Part shown: piece by piece, positions 38,316 through 49,532 of the stretch
Layout: each line of letters begins with the position of its first letter
How positions within the stretch are numbered: the stretch's first letter is position 1
From: Bretschneidera sinensis
Lineage: Eukaryota > Streptophyta > Magnoliopsida > Brassicales > Akaniaceae
Reading direction: 5' to 3'
NCBI GenBank assembly: GCA_023935145.1
Contig: CM043700.1
Coordinates: 142,049,828 to 142,113,827 of the forward strand
DNA length: 64,000 nucleotides
Notes under the pieces: model-generated
Told to the model about the DNA's origin: nothing
Databases searched by the model: none
What the model saw: only the letters and a program-made list of their open reading frames with translations
Translations under genes and position numbers: made by a program

Positions 38316-40748
38316 TCATTGAAAGAACCTCCTGCGACATCGAGCGGATCCAAGTTCCTCATACTCAGACTTGGTTACACACATCGACGTGAAATCAGGA
38401 CTGGATGCCAAAAGTGAACCTCCTCGCCACACACCTAATATCGGACTGGGAAAAACACACAAGATTTTATGAAACAGTAAGCATTAGCTGTTCAAAGAGA
38501 AGTCACTACATTAGGAGGAAAAGATTACTCTTCTTGAGTTGTTATCTTCACTTTATGGTGATCTGGAACAAGAGGCCGGAGCTCCCTTTCCCTGCAACAT
38601 AACACACATATGTCTGAATGATGCCCCAAATTTAATTATGACAGTAAAAGCTTAAAGGCAGAAGGTTAGAGCTTACAGTCTCTCAGCAAATTGAGGAAAT
38701 AATGTGCTTCCACCGGTTAATATAATGCTGCCCAATCACAAAATTTAAGCACTATATAGCAGTAACTAAATTCAAAACAAAAAAAAAACACTTAATATTC
38801 CAGGACTTTGCAAAACCACCTTTGATAGAGTACAGGATGAAGATAAGTATGGCAGGAATTGACAGCACGAACAATGCACTCCGCAAGTCCAGCCTGATTC
38901 ATTCCTGGCCCGAAAAAGGGACATAACAAAATCAGTCCCAATTCTCACAGAATCACACAAACATCAAATGATATTTTTTGTTTCACACCATTCAATTTTT
39001 TTTTATTTTTTTTATTTCAGCTGAATATTGAATTCAATTTGTCCATTCTCGACCCCATGATTTCACAATCTACTACAACAGAATTCGAAATCTGTGCACC
39101 TAGAAAGTAAGTAACAACTTGGGGGCATTTTAATATTGTCCTGGATAGAAAGTTACTTCACAATAACTTTACTCGCATATGATACAGACCCAAATCTGCA
39201 GGCTGGAAAATCATCTCTGGAACAAGGAAACGTTCATTTGTCAAGTCAAACTCCTGCACAGACGGCAAAAGTTCAGAAATCAGTCGAGCAGGAGAAAGCC
39301 ACTGCTTCTTGAAAGAAAATGGGACCCTACATTTTTTGTCAAATCACTTCTCTTTCTGTCATCAGACTTGTCTGTGATTTCTGGGTGCTCTGTATCCTTC
39401 TTCGTTTCTCCAGGTCGTGGTGAAGCACCATCTGTCAAATTGAGGCATCTCTGTGCAGCATCGGGGTCTTTAACATAACCCTTTGTGTGTGTGACACCAT
39501 CAGGAAGAACATACGTGCACCGGAATAGGTTGTTTTTTCCCTGTTTCCTATAAAGATTTTTCAAAATGTCATGACTTAAATGGAGAACCAATACACAGCA
39601 AAGGGAAGTTGTCAAACTGAAGTCACTTGATAACTGTAACATTCACTAGAATAATGCAATAAATTTATGAAATATCGTAAGCAGTAACAGGGAAAAAGGA
39701 CTAAGAAATTTCTTAAATATCTTACAACACATGATACAGTTAAAATTACTGAAAATTTTAAATTATTGAGTTTTGATGAGTTATAAAACATAAAATTGAG
39801 CCATATAGCTGTTCTGTTCTTTAAAATTACTTCCAGAAATTTCATCAGCTTTCTCAACACAAGCAAACACAAACATACACAACATAGTAGAAGTGAAACG
39901 ATCCATTTCCAAATGAACGTTTTTTTTTATCAGTCATTTCCTAATGAACATAATTAATTCAAAATTGAAAAGAGTATATCAGAAACAAATTTTCGAGATA
40001 GAAGAAAGACAGAAAGATACCTTGCTATCTGGAGATCGCGGGAGACATCAAGGGAGACAAAGCAGAGCTTCTCTTTCACATCATCCATGATGAAAGTTTC
40101 ATCCATGACATTCACCGACCGATACGACACTAGCTCCTTCAAGTAATTGGTGAGGGCCTTGCCTCCAAGATCGATCCTTTTGACGGCAAAATTGAGGGTG
40201 AAGTTCTGGAAGACAGGGGTGGCGTGGGTGAAAGAAAACCCGCAGTCAACGACCAAACTGCATTGAGTCTGGAAGAGGAGGGAGTCAGGCCGGCGGCTGG
40301 CCTCGTAAAGGTGGACGAGGGAGGGGCACTGGGCCACGTAGAGGGACGAGAACCCAAAATCCTCGAAGACCAGCTCGTCTGTGGAGCGCTGGATGGAAGG
40401 AAGGGCTAGGGGGGCTTCTGTCAGCAACAGGGATGATGACGATGGGCTCACGTGGAGGATGGACGCAAACAGGTGGGACCATATATCCCGCTGGAGGTCT
40501 GGGTTTATCAAGTAACCACGGTCGATGGGCCGACGCACGGCTGCCGATGTCAAGTCGAGGTCGGCGGTGGAAGTGGTGGCCGTGGCTGTGACAGCGGTGG
40601 TGGGGTTGTAGGGGGAGGGGTGGAGGAATTTCTTGGAGGAGAGGGGGCGGTATAGGCAGTTTGGGATAATGGTGGTGGGGTCGCGCTCACCTCCGTGCCC
40701 AGCTTTTATCAAGCCTCCGCCGTTGTCCAGTACGACCACGTTTGTCAT
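38316..40748 (-). CDS. ARP6: actin-related protein 6 (7 exons)
   Basis: Nuclear actin-related protein, a subunit of the SWR1 complex that puts histone variant H2A.Z into chromatin. In Arabidopsis its loss gives early flowering. Exons: 40748-40021, 39547-39331, 39253-39190, 38904-38820, 38727-38677, 38591-38529 and 38445-38316. All have GT-AG borders and matching phases and total 1338 nt (445 residues). The actin fold starts at VVLDNGGGLIKAGHGGE (residues 4-20, phosphate loop). The second half has LTGGSTLFPQFAERL, the second nucleotide-binding loop, and the end has GVWRGGSLLASSPDF and a basic C-terminus (ARCRRRFFQ). Slightly longer than the Arabidopsis protein owing to a Thr/Ala-rich insert (about residues 49-66) and an acidic linker in exon 2 (KKDTEHPEITDKSDDRK). 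Antisense frames over the GC-rich first exon are shadows. Confidence 0.93.
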
Positions 40749-41078
40749 TCTCGTTTTAAAAGGGTGAAGGTATAGTGGTGGTGGGGTTTGTGTATTGAGG
40801 AGGGGGGTTTTGAGGTTAAGGGGGTTTTGAGGTTAAGGGGATTTTAACAGTTCTTTCAAGTAATTTCATAAGCTTAAGAAATTACATTTTATACCAAACA
40901 ATGTCAATTCTTGATCCAAAGATCACCTTCAAATTCAAAGACATTGTCCAATGAATCAAACTATATTAGCACTTAATCCAAAACTGTTATTCTTTTCAAA
41001 TTCTCGAGAAGCCTAAGCCATATCATATCATACTCGCTGCTGCAAAGAATCAAAGATCAAACTTTAGACCTAAAATTT

Positions 41079-41431
41079 TGACCTATGACATAATAATTAC
41101 CATTTTATTTTCTTTTTTTTATCAGAGTTATGTTTACTTTTCTATTATGATTCTATATTTATTTTTCTACTAAGATTAGATTTACTTTTTTTACAAGGAA
41201 TATGATTTTTATATCACTATAAATAGGTGATTCCATTATTATATTTTTAAAAACTTTGATTAATAGAATTATTAAGAGAATTTATCTCAAAACTCTGTAA
41301 AGTGTTATTTTGGGTAAGAAGCGTTGTTTTCTTCTCCATTCGAGGGTCCAGCTAGAAGAAAAGGGTTAAAGACGTTGTTCTTCTTTCTTTTTTGGTGTGC
41401 TAAGGTTAAACTCAATTATTCTGCCACGTCA
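41079..41431 (+). repeat. LTR A (5' LTR) of gypsy element
   Basis: 353 bp, TG...CA. Carries a TATA-like CTATAAATAGG at about 41218. It is more diverged from B and C than those are from each other, as expected if B and C come from a later duplication. Confidence 0.88.
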
Positions 41432-41654
41432 GTTGGTATCAGAGCCAGGTTTCATCCTGATCACGGTCGACCAACATAACGGGGATAACCCACGTAACGA
41501 CGACGTTCGTGACAGGGAGGCTCCTTCGAGAGTCAAGTTCTAGAATCTCCAGCAGTTAATCAACATCACCGGGACTATGACGACCGAAATAACGATGGAA
41601 TTCGGGTAAGACCAACCTACCGCTTTCAACCTAGACCCCGAGGCAATCTAGTCC

Positions 41655-42840
41655 ATGACGACAAACGGTGATGATGAAGATTACGCTGATGGAGTCTTTG
41701 GTATCAGAGCCAGAGGTGGCACAGGGTATGGAGGTCATGGATACATAGGCGCTGGTTATGTGGGTAACGCCTATAGTGGTAGCTATGAGGATGCTTATGA
41801 AGAGCACCTTAGGCGTCAGGATTATGGTAGGGATGATTCCAGGGAATACCGGATGAAAATAGACTTGCATTCGTTCAATGGACATCTTCACATTGAAGAT
41901 TTCTTAGATTGGGTAATAGAGGTAGAGAGGTTCTTCGAATACACGAGATTCCTGAGGAACGAAAGGTCAAGTTGGTGGCGTATAAGTTCAAGGCAGAAGC
42001 ATTCGCTTGGTGGGAATAGTTGCAAGTTTCTCGATCCCGACAGAGGAAAGGACCCATGACTTCATGGCTGAAGATGAAGCGGTTTCTCAAAGCTTGGTTT
42101 CTACCACCTGACTTTGAACAACGATTGTTCCAGCAGTATCAAAAGTGTCGCCAAGGGATCTGTATAGTCCAGGTATATGTTGATGAGTTTTATAGACTGC
42201 CGGCCATGAATGATCTTATGGAGACCGAAGCCCAACAAGTGGCTAGGTTTATTGGTGGGTTGCGTATGGTAATCCAAGACAAGGTGTCTATGCAATATGT
42301 CTTCACTCTTATTGAAGCTGTTAGCTTAGCCACCCGAGCAGAGAAATAGTTGGAGCGTCCAAGAACTACAATCTGAGAGTGAAACCCGAGTGATTCAATG
42401 CGATCTGCACAGTCTTGGGGAAAACAACTAATAGTCATTCTCGAGACCACCACTCAGTCCATAGTCCCAAGAGGGAAGGCAGTTGGTGGCAGCACTAGTG
42501 GACCAAGACGTCAGGGATCATACCCCCTTCAAACACCCTTATGCACGACCCGGGCCGCACAAGTGTTTCAAGTGTAACCAACTGGGGCATAGATCCAGTC
42601 AATGCCCGAGAAGAAAGATGGTGAATTACATTGACACCGAGACTGGTGAGGTGGCAGAGTATGAAGAGGAAAATGCTATCGGGGAAAAGACATCCGAGTA
42701 CCAGGAAATAGCAGCCAATGCTGATAAAGAAGCTCTCATTTCCCGATCTATGGTTATCCAACGAATACTCCTATCCGTGAGACATGAAAACCAATCACAG
42801 AGGCACACTATCTTTCGCACAAGATGCACCGTTAACTAGC
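41655..42840 (+). pseudogene. gypsy gag, zinc knuckle and start of protease
   Basis: The first frame (41655-42059) has a Gly/Tyr-rich leader (GYGGHGYIGAGYVGNAYSGS) and the start of the retrotransposon gag domain (FNGHLHIEDFLDWV). It then shifts frame near 41940 (EIPEERKVKLVAYKFKAEAF) and continues at 42020-42349 (WLKMKRFLKAWFLPPDFEQ). After another break comes a CCHC knuckle (CFKCNQLGHRSSQC) at 42561-42605 and an acidic linker. A stop at 42837-42839 lies just before the protease motif (VIIDGGSGENIVS). Confidence 0.85.
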
Positions 42841-42842
42841 GA

Positions 42843-45360
42843 GTATGTGATGTGATCATTGATGGGGGCAGTGGAGAGAATATAGTGTCCCGAGTGATGT
42901 GACAAAGTTAGCCTTAAAAACCGAGAAGCACCTAACACTTTACAAGATTGGATGGATCAAGTAGGGTACCAAGACATCAGTTACCGAGTAATGTTGATTC
43001 ACCTTCTCAATCGGTAAACACTATTCAGACTCCATTCTTTGTGATATTGTTGAGATGGATGTTTGTCACATAATTTAAGGGAGATTATGGCAATTCGACG
43101 TGGACACCCAACACAAAGGTCGTGACAATGTCTATATTATTTTCTGGGAGGGTCAGAAGATAATATTTAGACCATTGAAAGAAGACTCGGTTGGGGCATA
43201 TACACGAACTGAGAGGAAGCAGGTTTTGTTGACTGAGGGGGCTGAGTTCCTAAAATAGGTCAAGAAAGCCCGATAGATCATTGCATTGGTAGACAGACTC
43301 CCGCCCATGAGAAACATCCAGCATTTTATTGACCTAGTGCCTAGAGCTAGTCTACCTAACCTTCAACACTATCGGATGAGCCCCAAAGAGAATGAGATCC
43401 TACAAGAATAGGTAGAGGGACTAATGTGGAAGGGACACTTACAGGAAAGTATGAGTCCATGTTCCGTACCAGCTTTGCTTGTACCAAAAAAAGATAGTAG
43501 TTTGCGTATGTATGTGGACAGCCGAGCTATCAACAAGATCATAGTGAAGTATAGGTTCCCTATTCCTCGGATAGGTTATATGTTTGATATGCTAGCAGGA
43601 GCTAAGATCTTTTCGAAGATCAATTTAAGGAGTGGTTATCATCAGATACGTATCCGACTGGGAGATGAATGGAAGATTGCATTAAAGGCTAAAGAAGGAC
43701 TCTACGAGTGGACGGTGATGCCATTCGGACTTTCTAATGCATCGAGTACATTCATGCAAGTTATGCGCCAGGTATTGAAACCCTTCATTAGTAAATTTGT
43801 TGTAGTTTATTTCAATAGCATTCTTATCTACAGTGGATATCTTACATCGTGAAGGAAGGTCCATTGAATTTTTGAGTGAGAAGCTCGGAGAGATGAGATA
43901 GAAATGATCAATATATAACCAGGAACTCTATGCTATTCTGAGAGCATTAAAGGTATGGGAGCACTACCTTATTCAGCGAAAGTTCATCCTTTACACAGAC
44001 CTCAAGCTTTGAAGTTTATCAACAGTTAGAAGAATCTGAATCGAATGCACGGCCGGTCACTTTCTCCTTTAAGCATAAATTAGGGAAGCTGAACCGAGTA
44101 GCTGATGCATTGAGTTACTGAGCGACACTATTGGTAAGTTTACAAATTGTAGTAACAGGATTGGAGTGCCTCAAGGAGTTATATGAAATAGATGAGGATT
44201 TTGGAGAGCACTGGGATCTTTGCAAATCCACATCTATACCCGAGATACATATCCAGGAGGAATATCTATGCCAAGGAAATCAGCTTTGCATTCTGAGAAG
44301 TTTTCTTTGGGAGCAAGTCATCTGAGAGCTGCATAGTGGAGGTTTAGGTGGACATCTCGGGAAAGACAAGACCATTGCATTGGTGGAGGATCTGTTTATT
44401 GGCCACAACTAAAGAAGGGCATTAGAAACATCGTGAGGAGATGCCAAGTATGTCAAGTAGCTAAGGGGCAAATGCAAAACGCTGACCTTTACATGCCTTT
44501 ACTGATACCCGAGGCACCATGGGATGAAGTGTCCATGGATTTTGTGTTGGGACTTCCAAGAACCCAATGAGGAGCTGACTCTATTATGGTGGTAGTGGAC
44601 AGGTTTTTCAAGATGGCTCATTTCATTTCTTGCAGGAAAACTTCTAATGATGTCCAGGTAGCCAACCTATTCTTCCGAGAAGTGGTAAGATTGTATAGGG
44701 TGCCAAAAGTTGATTACTTCTTACCGAGACGCCAAGTTTTTTTCCCACTTTTGGAGAACTTTATGGAGGAGTTTTGACACAGCCTTAAATTTCAGCAGCA
44801 CTAGCCATCCGCAGACAGACGGACGAACTGAGATTGTGAACCGCACATTAGGCAACATGCTTCGTTGTATTGCAGGAGATAAGCCGAAGCAGTGTTACCT
44901 GGCTCTAGCTCAGGCCGAGTTTGTCTACAATAATATGGTGAACATGTCTACTGGAAAGACACAATTCGAGGTCGTGTATGGAAGAACTCCGAAGTTTGCT
45001 GTAGACTTAGCAAATCTGCCCAAGTTACCCGGGGCCAGTATAGTAGTCGAGCACTTGGCCAAACGGGTGAAGACAACTCATGAAGAGGTTCTTCAGCATC
45101 TCGAGGATACTTATACTAAGTATAAGGAGAATGCAAATAAGGGTTGGAGATCAAAGGTTTTCCGAGAGGGAGATCTTGCGATGGTGTATTTACGCAAGGG
45201 GTGACTGTCGACTGGAACATCAGGAAAACTACGAAACAGGAAGTTTGGACCTTGCAAAGTTCTCAAGAAGATAAATGATAATGCCTATGTTGTTGATCTT
45301 CTGGAGGACCTAGCAATTTCTTCGACGTTCAATGTGGCAGACATTTTTTAATATATTCCA
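42843..45360 (+). pseudogene. gypsy pol, first copy (protease, RT, RNase H, integrase)
   Basis: Protease DGGSGENIVS at about 42860; RT from 43424 ([41 protein letters not shown]). The catalytic motif, normally Tyr-x-Asp-Asp, reads YFNS at about 43810, so both aspartates are lost. Right after it the sequence jumps to the RNase H region (EFLSEKLGE), so part of the RT thumb and connection is deleted. Integrase at 44400-45200 ([41 protein letters not shown]) with a frameshift near 44705. About 97 bp present in the second copy (46830-46926) are missing here (near 43291). Many stops. Confidence 0.85.
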
Positions 45361-45414
45361 CCAAAAGGGGACAGAATCTAACTCGAGGTCGAGTTGTTTT
45401 CAAGAAGGGGAGAC

Positions 45415-45784
45415 TGATATAGGACATAATAATTAACATTTTGTTTTCTTTTCCTTATTATGATTAACTTTAATTTATCTAAAACTATTTTTCTTTACTA
45501 GGATTATGTTTACTTTTTTACTAGGACTAGATTTACTTTTTTTTACAAGAAATATGATTTTCTTATCACTATAAATAGGTGATCCCATTATTGTATTTTT
45601 AAAAATTTTGATAAATAGAATTATTAAGAGAATTTCTCTCAAAACTCTGCGAAGTGTTATCTTTGGGTAAGAAACGTTATTTTTTTCTCCATTTTAAGGT
45701 GCGTCTAAAAGAAGATTGTTGAAGACGTCGTTCTTCATTTTCTCGTTAATGTGTTAAGTTAAACTCAAGTCTTCCTTTACCTCA
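45415..45784 (+). repeat. LTR B of gypsy element
   Basis: 370 bp, preceded by the polypurine tract AAGAAGGGGAGAC. Followed by about 126 bp of non-LTR flank (45785-45910), which recurs after LTR C, then by the duplication junction GGTGGC. Confidence 0.88.
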
Positions 45785-45916
45785 GATTTACTCTTCTTAT
45801 CTTATGCTTACTGTATTTTGTCTTGAAAGTAATGAAAAACTTTTCTCCTTCGAAACCTAAATAACTAAAACACAAAAATTACTAGAAGACAGTATCACTA
45901 CATTCGAGTTGGTGGC

Positions 45917-48837
45917 GAAACCCGAGTGATTCAATGCGATCTGCACAGTCTCGGGGAAAACAACTAATAGTCATTCTCGAGACCACCACTCAGTCCATAG
46001 TCCCAAGAGGGAAGGCAGTTGGTGGCAGCACTAGTGGACCCAGACGTTAGGGATCATACCCCCTTCAAACACCCGTATGCACGACCCAGGCCACACAAGT
46101 GTTTCAAGTGTAACCAACTGGGGCATAGATCCAGTCAATGCCTGAGAAGAAAGATGGTGAATTACATTGACACTGAGACTGGTGAGGTGGCAGAGTATGA
46201 AGAGGAAAATGCTCTCGGGGAAAAAACATCCGAGTACCAAGAAATAGCAACCAATACTGATAAAGGAGCTCTCTTTTCCCGGTCTTTGGTTATCCAACGA
46301 ATACTCCTATCCCTGAGACATGAAGACCAATCACAGAGGCACACTATCTTTCGCACAAGATGCACCGTCAACCAGCGAGTATGTGATGTGATCATTGATG
46401 GGGGCAGTGGAGAGAATATAGTGTCCCGAGTGATGTGACGAAGTTAGCCTTAAAGACCGAGAAACACCCAACACCTTACAAGATAGGATGGATCAAGCAG
46501 GGTACCAAGACACCAGTTACCGAGTAATGTCGATTCACCTTTTTAATCGGTAAACACTATTCAGACTCCATTCTTTGTGATATTGTTGAGATGGATGTTT
46601 GTCACATAATTTAAGGGAGATTATGGCAATTTGACGTGGACACCCAACACAAAGATCGTGACAATGTCTATATTATTTTCTGGGAGGGCCAGAAGATAAT
46701 ATTTAGACCATTGAAAGAAGACTCGGTTGGGGCATATACATGAACTGAGAGGAAGCAGGTTTTGTTGACTGAGGGGGCTGAGTTCCTAAAATAGGTCAAG
46801 AAAGCCCGATAGATCATTGCATTGGTAGATGAGGGAGCCATTGTGCCTATGTCATAAACCATTCTTGATCTAGTGCAAGAGATGATAGAAGAGTTTCGGG
46901 ACATCATCCCTAAGGAGATGCTCGACAGACTTCCGCCCATGAGAGACATCCAGCATTTTATTGACCTAGTGCCTGGAGCTAGTCTACCTAACCTTCAACA
47001 CTATCGGATGAGCCCCAAAGAGAATGAGATCCTACAAGAACAGGTAGAGGGACTAATGTGGAAGGGACACTTACGGGAAAGTATGAGTCCATGTGCCGTA
47101 CCAGCTTTGCTTGTACCAAAGAAAGATAGTAGTTTGTGTATGTGTGTGGACAGTCGAGCTATCAACAAGATCATAGTGAAGTATAGGTTCCCTATTCCTC
47201 GGATAGGTTATATGTTTGATATGCTAGCAGGAGCTAAGATCTTTTCGAAGATCAATTTAAGGAGTGGTTATCATCAGATACGTATCCGACTGGGAGATGA
47301 ATGGAAGATTGCATTAAAGGCTAAAGAAGGACTCTACGAGTGGACGGTGATGCCATTCGGACTTTCTAATGCATCGAGTACATTCATACGAGTTATGCAC
47401 CAGGTATTGAAACCCTTCATTGGTAAATTCTTTGTAGTTTATTTCAATGGCATTCTTATCTATAATGGATATCTTACATCGTGAATGAAGGCCTATTGAA
47501 TTTTTGAGTGAGAAGCTCGGAGAGATGAGATAGAAATGATCAATATATAACCAGGAACTCTATGCTATTCTGAGAGCATTAAAGGTATGAGAACACTACC
47601 TTATTCAGCGAGAGTTCATCCTTTACACAGACCATCAAGCTTTGAAGTTTATCAACAGTTAGAAGAATCTGAATCGAATGCACGGCCGGTCACTTTCTCC
47701 TTCAAGCATAAATTAGGGAAGCTGAACTGAGTAGCTGATGCATTGAGTTACTGAGCGACACTATTGGTAAGTTTACAAATTGCAGTAACATGATTGGAGT
47801 GCCTCAAGGAGTTATATGAAATAGAGGAGGATTTTGGAGAGCACTTGGATCTTTGCAAATCCATATCTATACCCGAGATACATATCTAGGAGGAATATCT
47901 ATTCCAGGGAAATCAGCTTTGCATTCTGAGAAGTTTTCTGTGGGAGCAAGTCATCTGAGAGCTGCATAGTGGAGGTTTAGGTGGACATCTCGGGAAAGAC
48001 AAGACCATTGCATTGGTGGAGGATCCGTATTATTGGCCACAACTAAAGAAGGGCATTAGAAACATCGTGAGGAGATGCCAAGTATGTCAAGCAACTAAGG
48101 GGCAAAAGCAAAACGCTGACCTTTACATGCCTTTACTGATACCTGAGGCACCATGGGATGATGTGTCCATGGATTTTGTGTTGGGACTTCCAAGAACCCA
48201 ACGAGGAGCTGACTCTATTATGGTGGTAGTGGACAGGTTTTTCAAGATGGCTCATTTCATTTTTTGCAGGAAAACTTCTAATGATGTCCAGGTAGCCAAC
48301 CTATTCTTCCGAGAAGTGGTAAGATTGTATAGGGTGCCAAAGTCGATTACTTCTGACCGAGACACCGAGTTTTTTTCCCACTTTTGGAGAACTTTATGGA
48401 GGAGGTTTGACACAGCCTTAAATTTCAGCAGCACTAGCCATCTGCAGACAGACGGACAAATTGAAATTGTGAACCGCACATTAGGCAACTTACTTCGTTG
48501 TATTGCAGGAGATAAGCCGAAGCAGTGGGACCTGGCTCTAGCTCAGGCCGAGTTTGTCTATAATAATATGGTGAACATGTCTACTGGAAAGACACAATTC
48601 GAGGTCGTGTATGGAAGAACTCCGAAGCTTGCTGTAGACTTAGCAAATCTGCCCAAGTTACCCGGGGCCAGTATAGCAGTCGAGCACTTGGCCAAACGGG
48701 TGAAGACAACTCATGAAGAGGTTCTTCAGCATCTCGAGGATACTTATACTCAGTATAAGGAGAATGCAAATAAGGGTTGGAGATCAAAGATTTTCCGAGA
48801 GGGAGATCTTGTGATGATGTATTTACGCAAGGGGTGA
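45917..48837 (+). pseudogene. gypsy zinc knuckle and pol, second copy
   Basis: Repeats 42381 onward with scattered substitutions and no leader, 5' LTR or gag N-terminus. The frame 46019-46438 has the CCHC knuckle and runs into the protease (VIIDGGSGENIVSRVM), which the first copy does not because of its stop. The RT frame 46873-47484 is longer at its start ([20 protein letters not shown]), but the active site is again mutated (YFNG). The same RT-to-RNase H deletion is present. Integrase 48013-48837 is in one open frame of 274 codons with the D,D,E core ([35 protein letters not shown]). Confidence 0.85.
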
Positions 48838-49047
48838 CTGCTGACTGGAACATCAGGAAAACTACGAAACAAGAAGTTTGGACCTTGCAAAGTTCTCAAG
48901 AAGATAAATGATAATGCCTATGTTGTTGATCTTCTGGAGGACCTAGCAATTTCTTCGACGTTCAATGTGGCAGACATTTTTTAATATATTCCACCAAAAA
49001 GGGACAGAATCTAACTCGAGGTCGAGTTGTTTTCAAGAAGGGGAGAC

Positions 49048-49404
49048 TGATATAGGGCATAATAATTAACATTTTGTTTTCCTTTCCTTATTATGATTAA
49101 CTTTAATTTATCTAAAACTATTTTTCTTTATTAGGATTACGTTTATTTTTTTACTAGGACTAGATTTACTTCTTTTACAAGAAATATGATTTTCTTATCA
49201 CTATAAATAGATGATCCCATTATTATATTTTTAAAAATTTTAAAATTATTAAAAGAATTTCTCTTAAAACTCTGCGAAGCATTATGATAAAAAACATGAT
49301 TTTTTTCTCCATTTTAAGGTGCGCCCAAAAGAAGATTGTTGAAGACGTAGTTCTTCTTTTTCTCGTTAATGTGTTAAGTTAAACTCAAGTATTCCTTTAC
49401 CTCA
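49048..49404 (+). repeat. LTR C of gypsy element
   Basis: 357 bp, closest to LTR B. Followed by AATTT, which equals the five bases before LTR A, then by the same flank as after LTR B up to 49532, where the two diverge. Confidence 0.88.
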
Positions 49405-49532
49405 AATTTACTCTTATTATATTATGCTTATTGTATTTTTGTCTTGAAAGTAATGAAAAACTTTTCTCCTTCGAAACCTAAATAACTAAAACAAAAAAAA
49501 TTACTAGAAGACAGTATCACTACATTCGAGTT

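Larger units (their letters stand above)
41079..49404 (+). mobile_element. Ty3-gypsy element, partly tandem-duplicated, three LTRs
   Basis: LTR A 41079-41431, LTR B 45415-45784 and LTR C 49048-49404 are all in the same direction and start TG(A). LTR A is followed by the primer-binding site TGGTATCAGAGCC (41434-41446). Order gag - protease - RT - RNase H - integrase places it in Ty3/gypsy. The 5-bp flank before LTR A is AATTT (41074-41078), the same as after LTR C (49405-49409); after LTR B it is GATTT. From 42381 the interior plus LTR B plus about 126 bp of flanking DNA (to 45910) is repeated at 45917-49532, so the duplication happened after insertion. Both copies are defective. Confidence 0.9.

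Noticed and set aside
40139..40655. Frames on both strands over ARP6 exon 1, one Pro/Arg-rich and one Gly-rich
   Set aside because: Shadows of a GC-rich exon whose real frame is clear from the actin fold and its splicing.
41079..49404. Two nested gypsy insertions
   Set aside because: The 126-bp host flank is found after both LTR B and LTR C, and the second unit has no 5' LTR or gag start, so tandem duplication explains it better.
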